64,000 nt of DNA from Parabacteroides sp. PFB2-10. GTDB lineage: Bacteria; Bacteroidota; Bacteroidia; Bacteroidales; Tannerellaceae. Both the position numbers and the translations under genes were made by a program. Location: assembly GCF_029893085.1 (NCBI RefSeq), contig NZ_JARXWI010000010.1:1-64000 (forward strand), read 5' to 3'. Position 1 is the stretch's first letter. Every line of letters begins with the position of its first letter. Below are positions 1 to 8,630 of this stretch, one piece after another. The notes under the pieces are model-generated. The model was not told the DNA's origin. It did not search any database and was given only the letters and a program-made list of their open reading frames with translations.

Positions 1-97
1 CGATGCGCCTCGACAGTACTGTCGAAGCGCATGGACAGAACTGTCGAAGGGCATGGACAGTACTGTCGAGGCGCATCGACGATAGAATTCTCCGTAT
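1..97. repeat. 22-bp-unit palindromic element, copy 1 (cut by window edge)
   Basis: Three blocks ACAGTACTGT, ACAGAACTGT and ACAGTACTGT start at 13, 35 and 57, an exact 22-bp period, separated by 12-nt spacers of the GCGCAT type. The array ends with GATAGAATTCTCCGTAT (81-97). The same array, with the same TA/AA/TA order and the same terminal sequence, recurs at 57261-57375, where the opposite inverted terminus is also visible. Here the left terminus would lie before base 1. Function unknown. Confidence 0.85.
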
Positions 98-115
98 GGT
101 TGATATATAAAACAA

Positions 116-145
116 AAGCGCATCGACAAAACTGCCGATGCGCTT
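116..145 (-). terminator. Probable terminator of the GltD-like gene
   Basis: A perfect 10-bp stem (AAGCGCATCG at 116-125, CGATGCGCTT at 136-145) with a 10-nt loop lies 25 bp beyond the stop of the minus-strand GltD-like gene. Read on the minus strand the stem is followed by a T-rich stretch, as in an intrinsic terminator. The stem sequence resembles the units of the neighbouring palindromic element and may derive from it. Confidence 0.7.
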
Positions 146-170
146 CATTTATGGTATGTTAGATTGTTTT

Positions 171-1634
171 TTATTGCTGTAACCGGGCATGCATGGCAGC
201 TGCCGCTTTGCGCCCGTCGCCCATGGCCAGGATAACGGTGGCTCCTCCGCGTACGATATCCCCTCCGGCATACACATCGGGCAGAGCCGATTGCATGGTT
301 TCCTGATCGACGATGATCGTGCCCCACTTACTAACCTCCAGTCCGCTGAATGCGCTTGGGATAAGCGGGTTGGGAGATACGCCTACGCTGACGATCACCT
401 CATCCACCTCGATGGTCTCGATCGCTCCTTCGATAGGCACGGGTCGACGGCGTCCGGAGGCATCCGGTTCGCCCAGTTCCATCTTTTGCAGACGCATTTG
501 TGTGACCCGTCCTGATTCATTTCCGATATACTCGATCGGGTTATGCAAGGTCATGAATTCGATTCCCTCTTCCTTCGCATGTTTCACCTCTTCCAGACGC
601 GCGGGCATCTCTTCTTCGCTGCGGCGATAGATGATCATCGAGCGCTCGGCTCCCAAACGGCGGGCGGTGCGTACCGAGTCCATAGCGGTGTTGCCACCAC
701 CGATCACCGCCACATGTTTGCCCATCAATACCGGGGTATCGCTTTCCGGGTTGGCGGCATCCATCAGGTTCACGCGGGTGAGGTATTCGTTCGAAGACAT
801 CACGCCTACCAGGTTTTCACCCGGAATATTCATAAAGTTAGGTAAACCCGCTCCGCTGGCCACGAAGATTCCTTTGAATCCCTCTTCGTGCAGATCTTCG
901 TAGCTGATTGTCTTGCCTACAATGCAGTTATTAATAAATTTCACTCCCATCTGGCGCAGTCCGTTGATCTCCACATCGACAATGCTGTTGGGCAGACGAA
1001 ACTCGGGAATACCATATTTCAATACGCCACCAATCTCGTGCAAGGCTTCGAACACCGTCACGTCGTATCCCAATTTCACCATATCACCGGCAAACGACAG
1101 CCCGGCAGGGCCTGAGCCGACAACGGCGATTTTGATTCCGTTAGCCGGAGCAATTTCCGGAACGGATATCTGTCCGCTTTCGCGTTCATAATCAGCCGCA
1201 AAGCGCTCCAGGTAACCGATGGCTACCGCCTCTTTGTTCATTTTCAGGTGGATGCATTGTGCCTCGCATTGTTTTTCCTGCGGACACACACGGCCACAGA
1301 CAGCCGGAAGCGCACTGGTTTCTTTCAGTGTTTTGGCAGCCGACAGGAAATCCCCTTTCTCCATGTATTTAATAAAGGTAGGGATATTGATGTTGACGGG
1401 GCAACCCTGCATACAGGTCGGGTTGGCACAGTCGAGGCAACGTCCGGCCTCTTGCATGGCCTGTTCCGCGGTAAGCCCCAGGTTTACCTCTTCGTTACGC
1501 ACCCGGCTACGGTATACCGGATCGAGTTCGTTCATGTGTACGCGGGGAATATCCGCACGTTCTTTATTTTTCTTGCTCTTACGCAGTTCTTCTCTCCAGG
1601 GTTCGTTGCGGCGAGCTGTAATTAAATTGTCCAT
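171..1634 (-). CDS. gltD: NADPH-dependent glutamate synthase small-chain-like oxidoreductase (GltD/NfnB type)
   Basis: A 487-residue flavoprotein of the GltD/NfnB/SudB family that carries electrons between NADPH and iron-sulfur clusters. Two N-terminal cysteine groups are visible (C66, C69, C74, C78 and C113, C117, C123, C127), which in the family bind [4Fe-4S] clusters. A GxGxxG FAD-binding motif follows near residue 173 and an IGGGNTAMD NADPH motif near 312. The start at 1634 (MDNLITARR) was chosen over an upstream in-frame ATG at 1694, because the extra 20 residues are encoded by a 7-bp tandem repeat and do not look like protein. It lies 116 bp downstream of the NfnA-like gene on the same strand. 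No large GltB subunit is nearby, so an Nfn-type transhydrogenase with that neighbour is more likely than a true glutamate synthase. Confidence 0.88.
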   Translation of the reverse strand: MDNLITARRNEPWREELRKSKKNKERADIPRVHMNELDPVYRSRVRNEEVNLGLTAEQAMQEAGRCLDCANPTCMQGCPVNINIPTFIKYMEKGDFLSAAKTLKETSALPAVCGRVCPQEKQCEAQCIHLKMNKEAVAIGYLERFAADYERESGQISVPEIAPANGIKIAVVGSGPAGLSFAGDMVKLGYDVTVFEALHEIGGVLKYGIPEFRLPNSIVDVEINGLRQMGVKFINNCIVGKTISYEDLHEEGFKGIFVASGAGLPNFMNIPGENLVGVMSSNEYLTRVNLMDAANPESDTPVLMGKHVAVIGGGNTAMDSVRTARRLGAERSMIIYRRSEEEMPARLEEVKHAKEEGIEFMTLHNPIEYIGNESGRVTQMRLQKMELGEPDASGRRRPVPIEGAIETIEVDEVIVSVGVSPNPLIPSAFSGLEVSKWGTIIVDQETMQSALPDVYAGGDIVRGGATVILAMGDGRKAAAAMHARLQQ

Positions 1635-1644
1635 AAATAGAATT

Positions 1645-1760
1645 GATAATTGATAATTGATAATTGATAATGGATAATGAGATGCCAACATCAATATCTT
1701 GTTAGTATAATCGGTTGTTTAGGAGGGAAATATCAATTGACAATTATCAATTATCCATTT
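1645..1760. repeat. Inverted arrays of 7-bp GATAATT repeats
   Basis: Five tandem 7-bp units (GATAATT or GATAATG) run from 1645 to 1679. An inverted counterpart (TATCAATTGACAATTATC and on to about 1758) lies about 50 bp away. Together they could fold into an AT-rich hairpin in the gap between the NfnA-like and GltD-like genes. The second arm overlaps the stop codon of the NfnA-like gene. A similar structure follows the PurF-like gene at 58909-58977, so this is a dispersed intergenic repeat. Confidence 0.75.
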
Positions 1761-2551
1761 TTCTCCTGCTCTCTATATGCGCCCAGGCGCATAATCATCT
1801 CGTCAAAGTCTACCTGATGTGCGTCGAACTCAGGGCCGTCCACGCAAACGAATTTCGTTTTGCCCCCAACGGTTACGCGGCAGGCGCCGCACATACCGGT
1901 TCCGTCTACCATGATGGTGTTCAGGGAAGAGACGGTGGGGATTTCATATCTCTTGGTGAGTGCAGCAACAAACTTCATCATAATGGCCGGGCCGATCGTT
2001 ACGCAAAGGTCGACCTGCTCGCGTTTGATCACGCTTTCTACGCCGTCGGTCACCAGTCCCTTCGTGCCATACGAGCCGTCGTCGGTCATGATAATCACTT
2101 CGTCCGAATTGGCTTTCATCTGTTCTTCCAGGATGATCAAGTCTTTGGTGCGGGCAGCCAGTACAACAATTACCCGGTTGCCGGCTTGGTGGAAGGCCTC
2201 TACGATGGGCAATAATGGCGCTACACCGACACCACCACCGGCACATACCACCGTTCCTACCTTTTCAACATGTGTGGCCTGTCCGAGCGGACCGACCAGG
2301 TCTGTTATTTCATCGCCCACATTCAATGCACAAATCTTTTGGGACGATTTGCCTACCTGTTGGATTACCAGGGTGATCGTTCCCTTTTCTTTGTCGGCAC
2401 CTGCAATGGTCAACGGGATACGTTCGCCTTTTTCTCCTACTTTTACGATTACAAAATGGCCGGCTTTGCGAGAGCGGGCAATCATTGGCGCTTCTACTTC
2501 GAGTTTGACTACGTTAGCAGAGAATTGCTCTTTACTTACGACTTTGTTCAT
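1751..2551 (-). CDS. Ferredoxin-NADP(+) reductase-like subunit (NfnA/SudA, PyrK-like)
   Basis: A 266-residue protein of the ferredoxin-NADP reductase superfamily, resembling the alpha subunit of NADH-dependent ferredoxin:NADP oxidoreductase (NfnA) and the dihydroorotate dehydrogenase electron-transfer subunit PyrK. An N-terminal FAD-binding beta-barrel is followed by a nucleotide-binding glycine motif, CAGGGVGVAP (about 103-112). A C-terminal cysteine cluster (C221, C224, C236 in GMCGACRVTV and FVCVDG) is the family's [2Fe-2S] site. It is upstream of and co-directional with the GltD-like subunit, the order expected for an nfnAB pair. A TATTTTTG -7 box on the minus strand (2592-2599) could drive both genes. 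The last codons overlap an intergenic AT repeat. Confidence 0.87.
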   Translation of the reverse strand: MNKVVSKEQFSANVVKLEVEAPMIARSRKAGHFVIVKVGEKGERIPLTIAGADKEKGTITLVIQQVGKSSQKICALNVGDEITDLVGPLGQATHVEKVGTVVCAGGGVGVAPLLPIVEAFHQAGNRVIVVLAARTKDLIILEEQMKANSDEVIIMTDDGSYGTKGLVTDGVESVIKREQVDLCVTIGPAIMMKFVAALTKRYEIPTVSSLNTIMVDGTGMCGACRVTVGGKTKFVCVDGPEFDAHQVDFDEMIMRLGAYREQEKNG

Positions 2552-2644
2552 TAAAATATACTGATTGATAGTTTGTTTTGCTTTGCGGTTGCAAAAATAT
2601 ATTAAAAAACTTGATTTCGAAATGTTTTGACGTTTAAAGGACGT

Positions 2645-3028
2645 TTATTTGAACAATTCATCATCCCGGATAAGCATCAGGATGGCGGAGTGCGGAACGA
2701 TCAGATATTTCTCATCATTGAAGATAATTTCATACGCAGCATTCTGCAGATAAACAGCCAGGTCGCCTTCATGCGCCTGCAGCGGCAGGTAATGTACCTC
2801 CTCTTCTTTCTTTTTCCAGACTTCATGTTCTTCTACTTGCGAGGGTAGGGGATAGCCTGGGCCTGCTTTGATGATATAGCCAGCCTGAATGCGTTCGCCC
2901 TCCTGCACCGAGGGTGGCAGGTAGAGTCCCGACTTGGTGTGTGTTTGTGGATTTTTGGGTTTAATCAGTACCTTATCTCCAATCATAAGGAACTTCTCAA
3001 TGTCTTTCTGGTCGATCGATAATTGCAT
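2645..3028 (-). CDS. GroES/Cpn10-like family protein
   Basis: A 127-residue protein with the beta-barrel signature of the Cpn10 co-chaperonin family: GDKVLIKPKNPQTHTKSGLYLPP near residues 17-40, followed by YIIKAGPGYPLP. It is longer than GroES (about 95 residues) because of a charged insert (VWKKKEEEV) and an extended C-terminus ending in an FNDEKYLIVPHSAIL-type sequence. No groEL is adjacent, so it is probably a divergent paralogue, not the main co-chaperonin. A possible -7 box (TAAATTTG on the minus strand, 3054-3061) lies just upstream, suggesting its own promoter. Its partner and role cannot be read from the sequence. Confidence 0.75.
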   Translation of the reverse strand: MQLSIDQKDIEKFLMIGDKVLIKPKNPQTHTKSGLYLPPSVQEGERIQAGYIIKAGPGYPLPSQVEEHEVWKKKEEEVHYLPLQAHEGDLAVYLQNAAYEIIFNDEKYLIVPHSAILMLIRDDELFK

Positions 3029-3104
3029 CTTATTGGATATTATGGTTCGCCAGCAAATTTATGGAAAATCGGCTGAACAGGACATTCTTTTGAAGAGTTT
3101 GTTT

Positions 3105-4328
3105 TCAGAAGGTATAAACCAAAAGCCCTAATGCACGGTGGTTGCTGACCGAATGAGTATCGAGTACCTTCCCGGTTTTGGCTTCCACACTGCCATAGTA
3201 GGCTGTCGACAGGCAATATTCAATCCCCAATTTCCAATAACCCAAATTGTAGGAGATGCTGGGGTTGATCATAAACAACTGATCGATATCCAGCCCTTTT
3301 CCATAGAGCGGAGAGGACGCGATCAGAGACTTGGTGGTGCCCAAGTTCTTGGAGTATCCGACAAAGAGACCTGCCTTCCACTTCGCGCCATAGGTGAAGT
3401 TCACCCAGGAGGTGGAACGGCGGAAAGGGGTGTATGTCTGCTCACCAGTTCTTGAATCGCTGGCATGCACACCGTAGCCTCCCAGCATGGCCGAGTGGTC
3501 GGTCATTGAACCCAAGAGTGATTTGGCTGCAAACGTAAAGAGGTCTTTACTATATTTCAGATGCGCCTCGGCGGTTACGCCTGTCACCCGTTCGTCTACC
3601 TTATATATATGTCCTTCTTTGGTGGAGGCGGTGCGTGGCTTCAGCGAGATCAGATGCGCACCTACACCCACCAGCCAGTGTTGTGAAGTGTGGTCGGCAC
3701 CGACATACACCTCCGGAATACAACTGTTTTTGATATAATCTTCACTGGCGCCTGCCGGGCCGGCTGAGAGGTATTGTAGTTGCCAGATGGTAGCAGCCGT
3801 GAGTTTCACACTGTTTACCTTATGCTGCAGGCGCAACATCGGGCTGCGGTTGAACGGATTGAACGGCGCGCCGGAGGAGAGATTCAACACATCGGGCATG
3901 ACAGCGCCGGAGAGCGGATGCCAGGTTTGCCCGATCAATAACTGACTCTTCTCCCAATCCAGGGCAACATAGGCCTGGCGGATGCGTAGCATGGTCGTGC
4001 TGGGAGAGAATCCTCCGAAGTCGGTTTCTATCTTGGCAGAGGTGAGGGCTTTGCCTAAACGGGGACCCGTCAGGTCGATACCCAGGCGGGTGGTGAAGGT
4101 ATAGAAGCTGCCATTGGGTGTGGCGTTCAGATCTTCTCCATTGGCATCTTTCTGTATATCGAGCGGATACATATAGAAGTTTCCATCCACAGGAGCTACA
4201 TTCGCCCGGCTATTATAGAAGATATCGCCGCGTACAAAACCGTAAAACTTATAGGAGAAACCTTCTTTTTGCGCCCACGCAGGAGCCATGATCGACAGGC
4301 ATAAGAGAAAGAAGAAAAAGCGTTTCAT
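3105..4328 (-). CDS. Outer-membrane porin-like beta-barrel protein
   Basis: A 407-residue predicted outer-membrane protein. The start at 4328 gives a clear Sec signal peptide (MKRFFFFLLCLSIMAPAWAQ), and an upstream in-frame ATG at 4385 would bury it. The mature part opens with YKFYGFVRGDIFYNSR and continues with alternating aromatic/polar strands typical of DcaP-like porins, ending in a terminal aromatic strand (LGLLVYTF) as expected for a barrel. A minus-strand -7 box TACCTTTG (4363-4370) lies 35 bp upstream of the start. It is divergent from trpB2. Substrate unknown. Confidence 0.75.
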   Translation of the reverse strand: MKRFFFFLLCLSIMAPAWAQKEGFSYKFYGFVRGDIFYNSRANVAPVDGNFYMYPLDIQKDANGEDLNATPNGSFYTFTTRLGIDLTGPRLGKALTSAKIETDFGGFSPSTTMLRIRQAYVALDWEKSQLLIGQTWHPLSGAVMPDVLNLSSGAPFNPFNRSPMLRLQHKVNSVKLTAATIWQLQYLSAGPAGASEDYIKNSCIPEVYVGADHTSQHWLVGVGAHLISLKPRTASTKEGHIYKVDERVTGVTAEAHLKYSKDLFTFAAKSLLGSMTDHSAMLGGYGVHASDSRTGEQTYTPFRRSTSWVNFTYGAKWKAGLFVGYSKNLGTTKSLIASSPLYGKGLDIDQLFMINPSISYNLGYWKLGIEYCLSTAYYGSVEAKTGKVLDTHSVSNHRALGLLVYTF

Positions 4329-4362
4329 AACAGAGTCATTTATTGGTTTATGGATCAGAGCG

Positions 4363-4370
4363 CAAAGGTA
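4363..4370 (-). promoter_or_regulatory. -7 box of the porin gene
   Basis: The minus-strand sequence TACCTTTG matches the Bacteroidetes -7 consensus TAnnTTTG and lies 35 bp upstream of the porin start codon. No clear TTTG -33 box was picked out. Confidence 0.5.
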
Positions 4371-4477
4371 TATATTTTTAATCACTGTATGGCAGTATGA
4401 AATATTATTTGTTCCTTTGCTGGCAATTTGTAAGGCAATTGGCCTAAATTCGATAAAATAATCAGATATTACGCATT

Positions 4478-5839
4478 ATGAATAGAAAAAAGTTTTTATT
4501 GGAGGAGAAAGATATACCAACCGCCTGGTATAATATTATCACAGATATGGAGAACAAACCTCTGCCTCCATTGAATCCTCAGACCAAACAACCTCTTAAA
4601 CCGGAAGACCTGTATCCTATCTTTGCCGAAGAATTGGCACAGCAGGAACTGAACTATACCGATCGTTGGATTGAAATACCTGAAGAGGTACGCGACCTAT
4701 ATAAAAACTACCGTCCGACTCCGCTGGTACGTGCGTACGGATTGGAGAAAGCGCTCGATACGCCCGCGCATATCTATTTTAAGAATGAAAGCGTAAGCCC
4801 GATCGGATCCCATAAACTGAACTCCGCTATTGCGCAGGCCTATTTCTGCAAGAAGCAGGGAGTCACCAATATCACAACAGAAACAGGCGCCGGCCAATGG
4901 GGTGCAGCGCTTTCGTATGCCGCCAAAGCCTTTGGGTTGGAACTGGCGGTATATATGGTGAAGATCAGTTATCACCAAAAGCCCTATCGTCGTTCCATTA
5001 TGCAGACCTTCGGTGCGCAGGTGATTGCCTCACCCAGTATGAGTACCAAAGCGGGACGTAGAATACTGACCGACAACCCTAATTACCAGGGCAGCCTGGG
5101 GACTGCCATCTCAGAAGCGGTTGAATTGGCGATGCAAACCCCGAATTGTAAATATACCTTGGGTAGCGTATTGAACCATGTGATGTTGCATCAGACAGTT
5201 ATTGGGCTGGAAGCTGAAAAGCAAATGGAGATGGCCGGGGAATACCCCGACGTGGTGATCGGCTGCTTTGGTGGAGGTTCCAACTTCTCCGGTATCGCCT
5301 TCCCGTTCCTGCGCCATAAATTGACCGAAGGAAAAGATATCCGTATCGTGGCGGCCGAACCGGCTTCCTGCCCGAAGCTGACACGCGGCGTATTCCAATA
5401 TGACTTTGGCGATGAGGCAGGCTACACGCCCCTGTTGCCAATGTTTACATTGGGTCATAACTTCTCGCCTGCGCATATCCATGCCGGCGGACTGCGCTAT
5501 CACGGTGCCGGATCGATTGTGAGCCAGATCATGAAAGACGGACTGATGGAAGCAGTTGATATCAAACAGCTCGACACATTCGAAGCGGCCAGTCTGTTTG
5601 CTGCCACCGAAGGCATTATTCCAGCACCCGAGTCTTCGCATGCCATCGCCGCCGCTATCAAAGAGGCGCAACAGGCCAAAGAAGAGGGTAAACAACGCAC
5701 GATTCTTTTCAATCTTTCCGGCCATGGCTTGATCGATATGGCGGCTTACGACCAGTATATCTCCGGCGACCTGACCAATTACAACCTGACCGACGAAGAG
5801 TTAAACAAGAGCCTCTCCGTGTTAGAACCGATCATTTAG
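4478..5839 (+). CDS. trpB: Tryptophan synthase beta-like protein, TrpB2 type
   Basis: A 453-residue pyridoxal-phosphate enzyme of the TrpB2 branch, which makes L-tryptophan from indole and serine. The PLP lysine is K113 in IGSHKLNSA, and the phosphate-cup glycines are in CFGGGSNFSG (about 262-271). Length and the N-terminal region (about 50 residues longer than TrpB1, with PLNPQTKQPL) fit TrpB2. No other trp gene is adjacent. TrpB2 proteins often stand alone and are thought to salvage indole, so the same is inferred here. A strong hairpin terminator follows at 5891-5922. Confidence 0.9.
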   Translation: MNRKKFLLEEKDIPTAWYNIITDMENKPLPPLNPQTKQPLKPEDLYPIFAEELAQQELNYTDRWIEIPEEVRDLYKNYRPTPLVRAYGLEKALDTPAHIYFKNESVSPIGSHKLNSAIAQAYFCKKQGVTNITTETGAGQWGAALSYAAKAFGLELAVYMVKISYHQKPYRRSIMQTFGAQVIASPSMSTKAGRRILTDNPNYQGSLGTAISEAVELAMQTPNCKYTLGSVLNHVMLHQTVIGLEAEKQMEMAGEYPDVVIGCFGGGSNFSGIAFPFLRHKLTEGKDIRIVAAEPASCPKLTRGVFQYDFGDEAGYTPLLPMFTLGHNFSPAHIHAGGLRYHGAGSIVSQIMKDGLMEAVDIKQLDTFEAASLFAATEGIIPAPESSHAIAAAIKEAQQAKEEGKQRTILFNLSGHGLIDMAAYDQYISGDLTNYNLTDEELNKSLSVLEPII

Positions 5840-5890
5840 TTTGATTTTCCGGAATAGAGAAAGAACATTCCACAAACAACTTTATAAAGT

Positions 5891-5928
5891 AGAATCCCCG
5901 TTGCACAAGCAGCAGGGATTCTTTTTTT
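5891..5928 (+). terminator. Intrinsic terminator after trpB2
   Basis: The stem AGAATCCC (5891-5898) pairs with GGGATTCT (5915-5922) and runs straight into a run of T residues ending at 5928, which is the classic intrinsic terminator layout. Confidence 0.85.
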
Positions 5929-6269
5929 GAATTATGGTACAAATAGTAGGGGTAATTTGACCATAGTTTCAGCGTTTGAGTTAAGGTTCTTTTCGAATTG
6001 CTTGGTTACGTGTGATACGTATAATTGAGTTTTTGTGTTTTTTGATGATGCAAATTACGTCATCTTTTTTTTAGCACGCAAAAAATGGAATGACAAAATG
6101 CTACTTTTACCCTATGTTTTAACATTTATTCGCTATACTTTTGTTCTATTTTTAAGTGTTATTATTACATTTTATAAGCAAAAAGTTACAAATGCTTTTG
6201 AAAAACAAGATTTAACCATTGCCTCACCTTGCTTGTTATATAAATAGGTATAACTAAAAAGGAAAACAG
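5929..6269. other. AT-rich intergenic region upstream of gpmA
   Basis: This 340-bp stretch holds no convincing gene. A TACTTTTG sequence at 6136-6143 fits the -7 consensus TAnnTTTG and may be the gpmA promoter. A 70-codon open frame from 6035 has no recognisable family features, is AT-driven and was not called. Confidence 0.5.
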
Positions 6270-7016
6270 ATGAAAAAGATTGTTTTGTTGCGTCATGGCG
6301 AAAGCACCTGGAACAAAGAGAACCGGTTTACCGGATGGACAGATGTAGATTTAACCCCCAAAGGGATCGAAGAGGCCGGTAAGGCGGGTGAATATTTGAA
6401 AGGGGAGGGTTTTGCCTTCGAAAAAGCCTATACCTCCTACCTGAAACGGGCGGTTAAGACATTGAATGTAGTGCTCGATAAACTGGATCAGGACTGGATA
6501 CCGGTAGAAAAGAACTGGCGTCTGAATGAAAAGCATTACGGCGACCTACAGGGATTGAACAAAAGCGAAACAGCCGAAAGATATGGCGATGAGCAGGTGT
6601 TGATTTGGCGCCGTAGCTTCGATGTAGCTCCTCATCCGATAGCTGAAGATGATCCGCGCAATCCGCGGTTCGAGGCGCGTTACGCGGAAATACCCGATAA
6701 CGAATTGCCACGTACGGAATCGTTGAAAGATACAATCAACCGCATCCTCCCCTACTGGAAAGAGGTGATCTTCCCGAATCTAAAAACGGCAGACCAATTA
6801 TTGGTCGTAGCACATGGAAACAGCTTGCGCGGTATTATCAAGTACCTGAAAAACATATCTGATCAGGATATTATCAACCTGAACCTGCCGACAGCCGTGC
6901 CTTATGTGTTCGAATTCGACGATCAGCTGAATCCGGTGAAAGATTATTTCTTAGGCGATCCCGAAGAGATCAAAAAACTGATGGACGCCGTAGCCAACCA
7001 GGGGAAGAAGAAATAA
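6270..7016 (+). CDS. gpmA: 2,3-bisphosphoglycerate-dependent phosphoglycerate mutase
   Basis: A 248-residue cytoplasmic glycolytic enzyme that interconverts 3- and 2-phosphoglycerate. The phosphohistidine motif [10 protein letters not shown] (H9) opens the protein, followed by the [12 protein letters not shown] signature of dPGM. A second catalytic histidine is in [10 protein letters not shown] (about 188). The length matches the family norm (about 248). The start is supported by an AAAAGGAAAAC purine-rich stretch just upstream. It appears monocistronic: trpB2 has its own terminator upstream, and pntAA has a separate 137-bp leader downstream. Confidence 0.95.
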   Translation: MKKIVLLRHGESTWNKENRFTGWTDVDLTPKGIEEAGKAGEYLKGEGFAFEKAYTSYLKRAVKTLNVVLDKLDQDWIPVEKNWRLNEKHYGDLQGLNKSETAERYGDEQVLIWRRSFDVAPHPIAEDDPRNPRFEARYAEIPDNELPRTESLKDTINRILPYWKEVIFPNLKTADQLLVVAHGNSLRGIIKYLKNISDQDIINLNLPTAVPYVFEFDDQLNPVKDYFLGDPEEIKKLMDAVANQGKKK

Positions 7017-7053
7017 AAATAGGTAAACAGGAAAAGATATTTGTATTTATTAC

Positions 7054-7061
7054 TACATTTG
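7054..7061 (+). promoter_or_regulatory. Possible -7 box for the pnt operon
   Basis: TACATTTG matches TAnnTTTG and lies about 93 bp upstream of the pntAA start. A TTTG at 7040-7043 is nearer than the usual -33 spacing, so the promoter is only tentative. Confidence 0.35.
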
Positions 7062-7153
7062 GAGCATTTTGTAACCAATATGATGTAGGAGTACACATTT
7101 TTGGCGCAAAAAAGACTTAAATCATATATAAATCATTCAAAAACACTATCATT

Positions 7154-8314
7154 ATGATTATTGGCATTCCAAAAGAGATTATGCCTGGTGAAGCCCGTAT
7201 AGCCGCCAGCCCGGAGACAGTAAAGAAGTTTATCGCCGATGGCGCAACAGTTCTGGTTGAACACAAAGCCGGAGAAGGTTCCTTCTATTTCGATGAAGCC
7301 TATAAAGCGGCCGGTGCAGAGATCATTGTTTCTGCCGAAGAGATTTTCAACAAAGCAGACCTGATCCTGAAAGTAAAAGAACCGCTCTTCAACAACGAGT
7401 TCAACAAACACGAAGTGGATCTGATGCATCCGGGACAGTATCTGATTACATTTATACACCCGGCCTCGCCCGTCAACCATGAGATGGTGCGCCAATTAGC
7501 CGACAGGGGCGTGATCAGCATGACCTTAGACGGTATTCCACGTATTTCACGCGCTCAGAATATGGATGCGCTGACATCGATGAGCACCTGTGCCGGATAC
7601 AAAGGTATGCTTCTGGCTGCCAACGCCATGTCGAAGTTTATGCCTCCTATGTTCACAGCGGTAGGTTCTATTCAACCCGCCAAGGTATTGGTGATTGGTG
7701 TGGGTGTAGGCGGTTTGCAGGCTTTGGCTACGGCCAAACGACTGGGCGCCGTTACTTACGCGACAGATATTCGTCCGGCAGCCATCGAACAGGCACAGAG
7801 CCTGGGCGCTAAGGTGGTTGACATGGGAATACCTGCCGAGATGGCGATAGCCGAAGGGGGTTATGCCAAGGATCTGCCCGAAGAATGGCTGATCAAAGAA
7901 CGCGCGAAGCTGCGTGAAGTATTGAAAGATATGGATGTGGTGTTCTTAAGTGCGTTGGTTCCGGGCAAGATTGCTCCTGTATTGATTACGGAGGAGATGG
8001 TCAAAGAGATGCCAAACGGCTCGGTGATTGTCGATATCTCGATCGACCAGGGCGGTAACTGCGACATCACGCCTGCAGGGAAAACAGAAGTAAAACATGG
8101 TGTTACATTGATAGGTATTAAGAATATTCCGGGTATGCTGCCGACCAGCTCGACCTGGATGTTCTCTAACAATGTGTACAATCTGGTGAAATACCTGGTA
8201 AAAGACGGAAAGATCGAATTAGACAGATCAGACGAAATCGTAGACTCTATCTTAGTGACTATCGACGGTAAAGTAGTACATACAGGGGCTTTGGAAGCCA
8301 TGAATAAACAGTAA
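7154..8314 (+). CDS. pntAA: NAD(P) transhydrogenase alpha subunit, part 1 (NAD-binding domain I)
   Basis: A 386-residue soluble domain-I subunit of the proton-translocating transhydrogenase, which binds NAD(H) and passes hydride to NADP+ bound on PntB domain III. The AlaDH/PNT N-terminal fold starts with IIGIPKEIMPGEARIAASPE, and the Rossmann motif VIGVGVGGLQALATAKRLGA lies near residues 177-196. Only domain I is present; the membrane part is on the next gene, as in the three-subunit type seen in Rhodospirillum. A 4-bp gap separates it from pntAB, so the three genes form one operon. Confidence 0.94.
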   Translation: MIIGIPKEIMPGEARIAASPETVKKFIADGATVLVEHKAGEGSFYFDEAYKAAGAEIIVSAEEIFNKADLILKVKEPLFNNEFNKHEVDLMHPGQYLITFIHPASPVNHEMVRQLADRGVISMTLDGIPRISRAQNMDALTSMSTCAGYKGMLLAANAMSKFMPPMFTAVGSIQPAKVLVIGVGVGGLQALATAKRLGAVTYATDIRPAAIEQAQSLGAKVVDMGIPAEMAIAEGGYAKDLPEEWLIKERAKLREVLKDMDVVFLSALVPGKIAPVLITEEMVKEMPNGSVIVDISIDQGGNCDITPAGKTEVKHGVTLIGIKNIPGMLPTSSTWMFSNNVYNLVKYLVKDGKIELDRSDEIVDSILVTIDGKVVHTGALEAMNKQ

Positions 8315-8318
8315 GACA

Positions 8319-8630
8319 ATGAATCCGATATTTCTGGTACTGATATTTATCGTATCCTCCATCGTTGGTTATTTCATTATCAAGAATGTGCCGAGCCTAT
8401 TGCATACGCCCCTGATGACAGGGATGAATGCGCTGGCCGGCGTCTGCCTGTTGGGCGCGGTGATCACTGTCGGATATTCGTATCAGGCGGGAGGAACAGG
8501 GCTCGTAATCGGGCAGATATTCGGTGGAATAGCGGTCGTTCTGGCAACCGTGAATGTGGTGGCCGGCTTTGGTGTGACCCACCGTATGCTCAAGATGTTT
8601 AATCCCAAGAAAAAAACGACTGACAAATGA
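8319..8630 (+). CDS. pntAB: NAD(P) transhydrogenase alpha subunit, part 2 (membrane)
   Basis: A 103-residue integral membrane subunit holding the first part of transhydrogenase domain II. Three to four hydrophobic segments are visible: PIFLVLIFIVSSIVGYFII, a central segment around LAGVCLLGAVITVGYS, and GGIAVVLATVNVVAGFGVTH. The C-terminus (MLKMFNPKKKTTDK) is basic and matches the usual MLxMF ending of this subunit. Its stop overlaps the pntB start (ATGA at 8627-8630), implying translational coupling. Confidence 0.93.
   Translation: MNPIFLVLIFIVSSIVGYFIIKNVPSLLHTPLMTGMNALAGVCLLGAVITVGYSYQAGGTGLVIGQIFGGIAVVLATVNVVAGFGVTHRMLKMFNPKKKTTDK

Noticed and set aside
1-97. CRISPR array
   Set aside because: 22-bp units are contiguous palindromes with 12-nt similar spacers, not unique spacers; no cas gene nearby.
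171-2551. Glutamate synthase operon
   Set aside because: The large GltB subunit is absent and the partner is an NfnA/PyrK-like reductase, so an Nfn-type pair is more likely.
5111-5725. 204-codon minus-strand open frame opposite trpB2
   Set aside because: Antisense shadow with odd composition; no family motif.
6035-6247. 70-codon plus-strand open frame before gpmA
   Set aside because: AT-rich, no clear ribosome binding site or homology pattern, and overlaps the likely gpmA promoter.
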